The notes below the pieces were generated by a model. That model saw only the letters and a list, made by a program, of their open reading frames with translations, did not search any database and was not told the DNA's origin. 64,000 nt of DNA from Albugo candida (taxonomy: Eukaryota; Oomycota; Peronosporomycetes; Albuginales; Albuginaceae), in the NCBI GenBank assembly GCA_905220665.1, contig CAJNAR010000150.1:1-64000 (forward strand), in the 5' to 3' direction. A program made the translations under genes and the position numbers. Below are positions 56,713 through 64,000 of the stretch, in pieces (position 1 is the stretch's first letter; each line of letters begins with the position of its first letter).

Positions 56713-57595
56713 GTTGCCAAAGGGATTGAAAGTGGTTTTAGCTGAAAGAGGACTGTGGAAAGATGGAATGTGCCTCCGTTGCAATGACAAGTGCCTGGCT
56801 CAACAATGTGCTGTGCAAGAAATACTATTGACCACGAACATGACTTCATGGAGCGGAACTGCATGTTGGAAGAACTAATCGCTGCTGCCGGACACATGAT
56901 AATATTTTGTCCAAAGTTTCACTTTGAATTAAACTTCACTGAAAACTTCTGGGGTGCTGCCAAGGTTTATGCTCGCAAAAACTGCGACTACAGCTGGAAA
57001 GGCCTGGTTAGCACAGTTTTAAGGCTCTGGAATCCGTCCCCCTCAAAACCATTCGACGCCATGCACAAAAATGTTTTCGATACATGGATGTATATCGGAA
57101 GGATTTGACGAGGAAGGCTGCTGAACACGCCGTAAAGAAATACCGATCCCACCGTCGAGTTTCCAAATTCTATCATGATGGACATCAACGTGATTGGGGC
57201 AATTAATGAATGAATTTTACTTATGATCTTAAAAAAAACTGTATCTGTAATTAAATAGCAACGGGGGTGACTGTTTATACAGGTGCTAAGTGATTATATA
57301 CGTTGTTGATTAGCTTGACGTTGAGCGATTTGATTGGCTATAATGTGAGATTGGTGTCCTCTGATTGGCTATCCTATTTTGGGGGTTCATTTTTGGGCTG
57401 GCCAAAATCATGCTGCTTGAGCCAAATCCCTATAAATCTTTCGGTTTTAGAAATCCCATATCTTCGCCAAAATAAACCAAACATAAATCTGCTCTGTAAT
57501 TTTATAGCTTTCTATCTCTAGTTCCCTGTGACTGAGCCAGATTTTGATCAAACTAAATTCTACTGGCTGTGATACAGTTCGAACAACCCTTAAAA

Positions 57596-57624
57596 TAGTT
57601 GATGGTTATAGATGTTCTGCACTA
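57596..57624 (-). repeat. DDE transposon copy 1 right TIR
   Basis: Reads TAGTGCAGAACATC inward on the minus strand, then CTATAACCATCAA. The identical end occurs in copy 2 at 59457. Confidence 0.82.
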
Positions 57625-57627
57625 TAG

Positions 57628-59453
57628 GCAAACGAATCCAGCTTCTTTTCGAGCACAGCTTCCCAATTTCGTATGACCGCTCAGTCAGCCCAAATCCTAT
57701 TCTGTTTTCCCAGACATATGCCTAATTAGTTACATCCTGCGCCAAGCAAACCGAATCTTTTTAATATTGGAGTGCAAGAAAAAAGAAGACATATTCATGT
57801 GCTCGTTTAGTACGCTGTCAACCGTCATAACGACGGTAGAGAACTTTGACGTCCCAAGTCCCTAGTTTGTGGTATCTAAATTGCTTTTCATGATGTATAC
57901 TACTAATAAGTGAACGTGGCATTTTCATACTAACACAAGTAAAATTCGAGTCAAATGATTGGTTTGGAATGCTTGATGCAAGATCTCCATGCCAAGGTGA
58001 TAAGTTGATAACTGCGTTTTTCGCTAATAGATACGATTACGCCGGAAAGGTGCCTCCATATCGAGGTATTAAACCCACTTAACTCCAATCAGTCTCGCCA
58101 AGGGCCTACGGCCCAACAGAAATTTCAATATCCGTCCGCACTAGAGGAGATATATAAGTCTGCTCAGTTTTGGACAGTACGACGCTAGATGGAAAGTTTT
58201 GACGTAATCTTTAGCCAGGAACTGATGAGATGGGATAACAAAACAGGAAGGCGTAAGCGGATGCTAAATTTCAATATCATGGACTCGATGCCGCCGCGAA
58301 GACCATCATAATTTGTTTAAAATACTTGGTAATAGCTTTGACTGGTAGAATTTGTTTGGAAGGAGCTAATTCGCATACTTAAGCTTGTATAACTGTAAAC
58401 GAAGCAGCCATATTTAAGATAGCCTAGGCAACTAGAGAATTCAGTTAGACTAATTTTAGTAATGTATACATCTTCAACTAAACTAAATAGCCAATTAAGG
58501 GATATATAAAGCATCATCTTCGGCCAACTATACTACCTCGTTTCTTCATGAATTCGATTTCCATAGAGAGCGATCCGCTGGTGCTTTTAATCAGGGATAA
58601 AGTCATGAAAAGAGAGCTCATGATTGGAAAAGTAGGTAGCAAGGAATTTTGATAAGACCTGTTAGAAACCGTACAAAAGATAACACACAAAGACTTGCTG
58701 TTTAAAAGGTATATTGAGAACTCCCTAGCAACCTATCTTATGTTTCTCTTTCGACCTTTCACTGTCTAGGACTCTTCACCGGATCGTAGTCTTCCATCAG
58801 TGAAGATCTTCAACTTACCGTCACTGTAACACGTAACGGCAGAACAGATGCAATTAACTTGTGTTATGATTCGCGATAAGCGACGATACTGACAAGGATT
58901 GTTAAGGTAAATCTTCGAGCATAAATTAACATCGATGCAATCAGCTACGCTTCTCTAATAATCCGTTTTGCTACCGGTGCACTTTTCAATATGCGGCCCT
59001 TCAGATACCACGCATGCATGTCAAGTTATTAAATCCTTTTGATTATTAAAGAAAGTTTATCTCCTTAATCATCATGACGTTGACAAATAGACGACGCTTT
59101 CATCATTTTCTTTTGTCTTATTTAGCATGTACACAATAGGGGAGAAGAAACGAGACTAGATATACACACGTATTGACGGGATCGAATATTCTCCACTCTC
59201 TCAAAATCTAAAGCATCTGTATGATGATCACATAAGGTTTTCAAGAATCTCACTCTACCGATCATATTAAATCAACTGAGACTGCATATAGCGACAAAGC
59301 GTACTATTTAACGAAAGCTACTTCATCTATACTGCTTGCAAGAAATTCTTCATGTACTTGGAACCATAAGCAGTGCTGACATTGATAATGTGTAAAGGCG
59401 AGTCCCACTATAATAGTGGGATAGACGAGCCGTTTTTTCTGATCTTTAAGTCT
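57628..59453. other. Unique spacer between the inverted transposon copies
   Basis: 1826 bp with no recognisable gene; the longest frame is 66 codons (minus strand, near 58317-58517). It has no similarity that I can see to either arm. A perfect hairpin near its right edge is listed separately. Confidence 0.6.
59403..59430 (+). terminator. Hairpin followed by a T-run
   Basis: TCCCACTATAATAGTGGGA at 59403-59421 is a perfect inverted repeat (9-bp stem, single-base centre). A run of six Ts follows 13 bases later at 59435-59440. In a eukaryote a T-run can terminate RNA polymerase III. No A or B box was found upstream, so no RNA gene is called. It lies 33 bp from the transposon copy 2 end. Confidence 0.3.
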
Positions 59454-59456
59454 CTA

Positions 59457-61829
59457 TAGTGCAGAACATCTATAACCATCAACTATTTTAAGGGTTGTTC
59501 GAACTGTATCACAGCCAGTAGAATTTAGTTTGATCAAAATCTGGCTCAGTCACAGGGAACTAGAGATAGAAAGCTATAAAATTACAGAGCAGATTTATGT
59601 TTGGTTTATTTTGGCGAAGATATGGGATTTCTAAAACCGAAAGATTTATAGGGATTTGGCTCAAGCAGCATGATTTTGGCCAGCCCAAAAATGAACCCCC
59701 AAAATAGGATAGCCAATCAGAGGACACCAATCTCACATTATAGCCAATCAAATCGCTCAACGTCAAGCTAATCAACAACGTATATAATCACTTAGCACCT
59801 GTATAAACAGTCACCCCCGTTGCTATTTAATTACAGATACAGTTTTTTTTAAGATCATAAGTAAAATTCATTCATTAATTGCCCCAATCACGTTGATGTC
59901 CATCATGATAGAATTTGGAAACTCGACGGTGGGATCGGTATTTCTTTACGGCGTGTTCAGCAGCCTTCCTCGTCAAATCCTTCCGATATACATCCATGTA
60001 TCGAAAACATTTTTGTGCATGGCGTCGAATGGTTTTGAGGGGGACGGATTCCAGAGCCTTAAAACTGTGCTAACCAGGCCTTTCCAGCTGTAGTCGCAGT
60101 TTTTGCGAGCATAAACCTTGGCAGCACCCCAGAAGTTTTCAGTGAAGTTTAATTCAAAGTGAAACTTTGGACAAAATATTATCATGTGTCCGGCAGCAGC
60201 GATTAGTTCTTCCAACATGCAGTTCCGCTCCATGAAGTCATGTTCGTGGTCAATAGTATTTCTTGCACAGCACATTGTTGAGCCAGGCACTTGTCATTGC
60301 AACGGAGGCACATTCCATCTTTCCACAGTCCTCTTTCAGCTAAAACCACTTTCAATCCCTTTGGCAACCTGAAAGAGATAGAAGGGTTGAACAACATGAT
60401 TCAATGGATAGGATTTCAACTCAATCGCTCTTTCACCTCGAAGAGTAACATCAGGATGAGTTTCAGGGAAGCACATTGGATGAACTGTGCCATCTTTTAT
60501 TCTCCCATTGCGCATCTTCGGCTATTTCCACCTGATCCCAAATTCATTCTTTTCCCGACAAGGGCATCAGTAGAAAATGCAGCATGACTTGCAGCATTGT
60601 CAAATGCAAAGAGGGCTTTGGATATGAGGTACTGTGCCTCAAAAATTGGAATTGCACGATCTCTCACGTGTTTGAAAAGTTCTTCACAAGTCCACCACCC
60701 ATCATAATTCTTGCCAGTATGCATAATAACACACGCTTCTTTCGGGATGCTAGGATGCTCGAGCTGCTTCAGATCACTCAGTGATAGGTGATCCCCAACA
60801 TCAGACAAGAATTCGCTGACATGGATTGATCTCAGCTCTTTTTTTTCGAAGTGGTTGCTGACCATCGTGTGCCGCGAAGGTGCTTTCATCGTGTGTTACA
60901 AGAATGATAGGCTCTCGCACTGGCCAGGTTTCAATCTCCATCTCCTTCCCTGAGAAAATTGGCATCTGCACTTCAAGATCCGCCATGCGCTTCAAGAAGA
61001 TAGTACGGTATTCAAAAACGTCGGGGCGTTCGTGACCATCCACGAACATTCCTTTGCGAACTTCGGAATACTGTAGTATCAGCCTCTGCATCCATCGGAT
61101 TGCGGTTTTACCAGAAATCACTTTGGTGCTCCCTGCATTGGGAAGAATTTGATGATTGACATGCTCGGTGAATTCAGCGCGTCAATTTTGCACTTGTTCT
61201 GACGGAGATACAATCGAACTCTAGCAAAAATATCTTCACCCATCAAAAGGCTGCGTGACTTGATATGTCGGCCTTTCTTGCTGTGCGGAAGATCACCAGT
61301 GGCGAAGTACATGGTTCCCCAAGTGCGAAGCAATCGACAAAAACATGATCCTTTACCGACTGCCTGGGAAACGACTTCCGAGGCTTGAAGCTTTTAAACA
61401 AATGAGCATCATCAATTAATGAAATGTCAATACAAAAAATTAACAACCTCAACTTACAGGATAGCCCTTTAAAAGGAGACGGAAGTAAGATGCGATAGCA
61501 GCCAGTCGTGCACGTTGAGCTTTGTTGGTTGTCTGTTTGGCCTCCTGGTCAAGTTTCAACATTCCAGCGGCCAGGTGTCCCTCGGTCATGTCATCAATTT
61601 TGTTATCATCCTCATCCTCGTCATCAGATTTTCTGCTTTCGTTCTCATTGTCTGGTCCAGCTTGTGCATCTTGAGTGATAAATTGAAGTATGTCTAAAGT
61701 CGGCGAGAACCAAGTGCAGCATTGCGGTTTTCTGCACGTTTTCTTCGTTGAGTACGGCTCGAATTCCCAATGTACCGACCCGGACGGTTCGAAATAAAGT
61801 GTAATTTCAGTGCGGCAGAGTCTGCTTCA
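59457..61829 (-). mobile_element. DDE DNA transposon, copy 2 (5'-truncated, inverted)
   Basis: The transposon's right TIR with its TA is at 59457-59458, and the element runs on the minus strand to 61829, where identity with copy 1 stops. It lacks the left TIR and the first 75 codons of the transposase. The adjoining sequence from 61830 is unrelated and leads into a MULE remnant, so the 5' part was lost or replaced. Confidence 0.88.
59875..61829 (-). pseudogene. DDE-superfamily transposase pseudogene, copy 2 (N-terminus missing)
   Basis: Mirror image of the copy-1 gene from codon 76 to the stop (TAA at 59877-59875), including the 67-bp intron (61391-61457), the catalytic Asp, Asp and Glu segments (near 60880, 60595 and 60140) and all of the same frameshifts. 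There is no start codon or 5' region, so it cannot be expressed as a full product. Confidence 0.85.
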
Positions 61830-62023
61830 ATATGAACTGTCATTGGCTGTACCAGCCACTAATGCTGATCGAAATCATCAACAACCTATGGTATTACATT
61901 ATGACGAAAAGCATGGGCGCAAGGATAGCCCATTGTAGATGTCAGCAAGCCTACAAGTAAACTAAAGTTTAGTTAGTTGCAGTTGATGGCACTTTGTCGC
62001 AATTACTTGCACTTAATCACAGT
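61830..62023. other. Junction between the truncated transposon and the MULE remnant
   Basis: About 200 bp without a recognised motif. No inverted repeat matching the right side of the MULE was found here. Confidence 0.4.
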
Positions 62024-63616
62024 CTACAAGGATTGACAATCTAGGTCATCACTAAGCCGCTGCTGGTACTGTCGATGAGCTGCGTGCATACCTGCTACTG
62101 AAATCTTTGCCATAACCTCTGAAAACATGGAACCTAACTGCATCGTGAAGATAGCCCGCTGCTTTGCATTTTTCTGCACAATGACAGCAAGCTGGCCTTC
62201 GCAGGCAAGGCGAGCTGCTGAATTCACTCACTGAGCGTAGATCCCCTGCAATGAATGAAATTTCAGACATATATGGCTGTTTCTGGCATATTCAGCATAC
62301 AACAAAACTTACCTGTCGACACAGCGATCCATTTTTTTAGGGTAGCATGGGTTCTCTCCACCCGGGATGTTGGTACATGCCCATAATGACACTTATTGTG
62401 CAGGAAAGCAGCAACAAAGCGCTTCTTCTAAACCAGCAAATTTGTCTCAAGGTATCTCATTGAAGTTGCAGGAAAGGAGGCATGCACTACTAAAAGTTGT
62501 GTCTGGAAATCGGCAATTGCTGTGGCGGCAAAAAGTTGGTTCCAGGCTTGATTGAATTCTTGCCAGGCTTCTGAGGTTTTGAAATGCTGTCCTTTGCTTG
62601 GCAAGAATGTTTTTGCTGATATGCCAGTGCCAAAGCAAGCAAGATTCGTTAGGAAATGTCTCCAATCGTCTTCGAGTTAGTTTACTCCGCACAACTTTCG
62701 AATGGACGCCTCACCAAGTTTCAACAACACGAATGTACGTTATTGTTGAATGGAACGCTTTCACCGAAAATCACTTCTTCTAGGTGAAGCAAGGTAAAAC
62801 TCCTTTAACATGGAGCATTGCCCATAAGTAGTCTGCCGAAGTCTCGTTTTTCATAAAGCAGTATGCGAATGTGAAGGTACTATTTGCTTCTGTGATGCCA
62901 ATAATATGGAGGAGATAGAGTCCATATCTGCTGGTTTTGTAGATAGCATCAATAAGCCCGACACAACCAGCACTGTACTTGTGGAACATCTCCTTTGCAG
63001 AAGGTGAGATAGTCAGTAGATCAGTTAGCCGCTACAGACCATCAAACTTAGAGAAGTAGTCACCGAGAGAAAGACCATCTAAGAATGCTACAAGTGAAGA
63101 TCGGCCTGCCAGCAACCTGTTGCGTTCTTCACGACGCAAGTTGTAGATATCTTGAGCTGTGGTCATAACATTATTGATTTGGAGCAGTGAAGTGCCAAAA
63201 CGGCCAGGTGTCATACCAGAACGACCCATCATCAAAATTAATTGCCGGCTTTTCTTTCTTGAAGCGCGCCCTTTTGGTTGCGCAGACTGGTGAGCAAAGG
63301 GAGCATGATTGTGTTCTCAATTCTCAATATGCACTTTCCATTGACCAGACTTTTGTTTCCGTATGCTGGCCTTAAATAAGAACCCACAGCTGCGACTAGA
63401 AGATACACGTTGGCGAGTACCTACACTTATCACTGGGGGGTTTGATTGCGAGCACGCAAGAATTAAAGCTTTCACTTCATCATCTGCCTTGTTGCCTATC
63501 TTTCTTTTGTGCTTCATAACAACAACATAGTGTTGTAGTGCATGATCTTCAATTGCTTCTTTCGCCTATTCCACAGTAGCGTAGGCTAGCTGGGCTAGTG
63601 GTGCAAAGCTGTTCAT
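62024..63616 (-). pseudogene. MULE transposase pseudogene with FAR1-like N-terminus
   Basis: It starts at an ATG at 63616 (MNSFAPLAQLAYATVE) and runs to about 62024, some 530 codons. The N-terminal part is a FAR1/WRKY-like zinc domain: SCGFLFKASIRKQKSGQWKV then EHNHAPF (Cys...HNH) near 63400-63300. ARxxL/YNLRREERNRLLAGR follows near 63160-63115. The MULE DDE core has LIDAIYKTSRYGLYLLHIIG near 62960-62900 and LLWHWHISKNILA near 62640-62600 (the conserved WHI). The post-core TSRVERTHATLKKWI near 62380-62340 and a C-terminal helical region MNSAARLACEGQLAVIVQKN follow. Stops at 63567 and 63319 and several frame changes inactivate it. Confidence 0.82.
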
Positions 63617-64000
63617 TGTGGTCTCTAGAGGTGATAAAAGCGTAATTTTATTGTTTTCATTTCGTTGCATTTATTCAGACCAACCAGAGGCCACGATTTC
63701 CATTAATTTATGAAGGGTGGGGGCTGATTAACGATTCCCGTAATTTTATTCTGCTATACTTATTTTAACCAATCAGAGGCCACTGATCTATTAATTTATG
63801 AAGGCTGAGTGCTGATTACAGAAAAGGTGAGTGCTGAATAACGATTCCTTTCAAATTACATCATGCTTACTTAAATAATTACTCCCACAACTTTTTTGAA
63901 ACAATAAATAATGGATGTTGATATCCCGACAGCTTTTTTTCAAATTAGAGCATGCCTAGTTACATTATCACTCTCACAACTTTTTCTTTTTGCAAAATAC
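63617..64000. repeat. AT-rich flank with imperfect direct repeats
   Basis: Two copies of a block with CAGAGGCCAC..ATTAATTTATGAAGG..GGCTGA/GTGCTGATTA occur at about 63683-63740 and 63771-63830. ATCAYTCYCACAACTTTTT-type segments recur at about 63880-63895 and 63968-63985, each after CAAATTA..CATGC. They may be subterminal repeats of the MULE, whose right end lies beyond the window. Confidence 0.5.

Larger units (their letters stand above)
55028..57206 (+). pseudogene. DDE-superfamily transposase pseudogene, copy 1
   Basis: ATG at 55028 opens a Lys/Arg-rich N-terminus (MAPPKKRSQRLKPARASKK), followed by an acidic region and a region with RGRYIGNSSRTQ-type composition. Further segments: YFRLLLKGYP (end of exon 1), LRTWGTMYFATGDLPHSKKG, TAIRWMQRLILQYSEVRKGM, the first catalytic Asp in ILVTHDESTFAAHDG near 56180-56225, GKNYDGWWTCEELFKHVRD near 56365-56420, the second Asp in FAFDNAASHAAF near 56475-56510, the catalytic Glu in KFHFELNFTENFWGAAK near 56915-56965 and the tail KKYRSHRRVSKFYHDGHQRD ending at a TAA at 57204. 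This layout (KNYDGYW, FDNSSNH, YPKFHCELNFIExxWG) matches a family common in fungi and oomycetes. At least five frameshifts (near 55375, 55909, 56238, 56570 and 56810) inactivate it. Confidence 0.85.
54805..57624 (+). mobile_element. DDE DNA transposon, copy 1 (complete ends)
   Basis: A 2.82-kb element with terminal inverted repeats GTGCGAGACACCTATAACC at the left (54807 onward) and GTGCAGAACATCTATAACC reading inward from the right (57622), matching at 22 of the outer 27 positions. TA dinucleotides at 54805-54806 and 57623-57624 look like a TA target duplication, consistent with the IS630/Tc1 superfamily. The internal gene encodes a large intron-containing DDE transposase broken by frameshifts. 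From 55252 rightward the sequence is repeated, inverted and identical, at 59454-61829. Confidence 0.85.
55252..57627 (+). repeat. Long inverted repeat, left arm (2376 bp)
   Basis: Every position p pairs with 117081 minus p in the right arm (59454-61829); all translated frames in the two arms are identical, with no indel. The inner edge is three bases past the transposon's TA, and the outer edge lies inside the transposase N-terminal region. The arms are therefore two copies of the same transposon in opposite orientation. Confidence 0.95.
59454..61829 (-). repeat. Long inverted repeat, right arm (2376 bp)
   Basis: This is the reverse complement of 55252-57627 without a visible difference. At 61829 the right arm continues ATATGAACTG whereas the left arm would require TTATCAGTG, marking the end of homology. 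Confidence 0.95.

Noticed and set aside
57303..57521. 72-codon frame repeated at both inverted arms
   Set aside because: It lies in the 3' non-coding part of the DDE transposon, is duplicated only because the arms are, and starts without an ATG context or motif.

Overview
The window is a eukaryotic chromosome end. It opens with about 370 bp of CCCTAAA repeats (the TTTAGGG type used by plants and oomycetes) and runs inward through a gene-poor, AT-leaning subtelomere. An oomycete is the best guess, possibly a white-rust (Albugo-like) genome. That is inference from the telomere type, the mix of copia, gypsy, Tc1 and MULE elements, short (about 67 bp) introns, a p25-alpha (flagellate-type) gene relic and an initiator-like TCATTCG motif ahead of a secreted-protein gene. 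No species-specific marker was available.

Layout: 1-369 telomere; 374-2480 subtelomeric duplicated block and AT-rich tandem repeats; 2480-3530 decayed coiled-coil gene; 4260-5611 Tc1-like transposon; 5612-10430 mostly featureless with faint gene relics; 10431-14566 old copia element (A); 17519-18265 the one intact host-like gene, encoding a small secreted cysteine-containing protein; 20900-22760 decayed TPR (possibly TPR-DnaJ) gene; 26066-30595 3'-truncated gypsy element (A); 33880-35440 decayed importin-beta (IPO5-like) gene; 37814-43494 complete but frameshifted gypsy/chromovirus element (B) with LTRs and a 5-bp target duplication; 43938-44530 decayed p25-alpha/TPPP gene; 45460-49314 and 49323-53821 two copia elements (B and C) inserted 8 bp apart, together splitting an unidentified ORF; 54805-57624 a DDE transposon with TIRs; 59457-61829 a second, 5'-truncated copy of that transposon in opposite orientation, giving identical 2376-bp inverted arms; 62024-63616 a MULE/FAR1-like transposase pseudogene.

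Nearly every coding sequence is broken by stops or frameshifts, so the region reads as a subtelomeric graveyard of retro-duplicated or relocated host genes and transposons. The exception is the secreted protein gene at 17519, which has no internal stop, a clean signal peptide and six cysteines in the mature part, and is a reasonable effector candidate.

The most interesting observations are: (1) in all three copia elements the primer-binding site matches the anticodon stem-loop of initiator tRNA-Met (half-tRNA priming as in Drosophila copia), and the ATG copied from the anticodon is also the gag start codon; (2) the two inverted DDE-transposon copies share every inactivating frameshift, so the sequence was copied after it was already broken; (3) the youngest-looking copia (C, one LTR difference) already carries at least four coding lesions; (4) palindromic TGACGTCA sites are amplified in gypsy LTRs.
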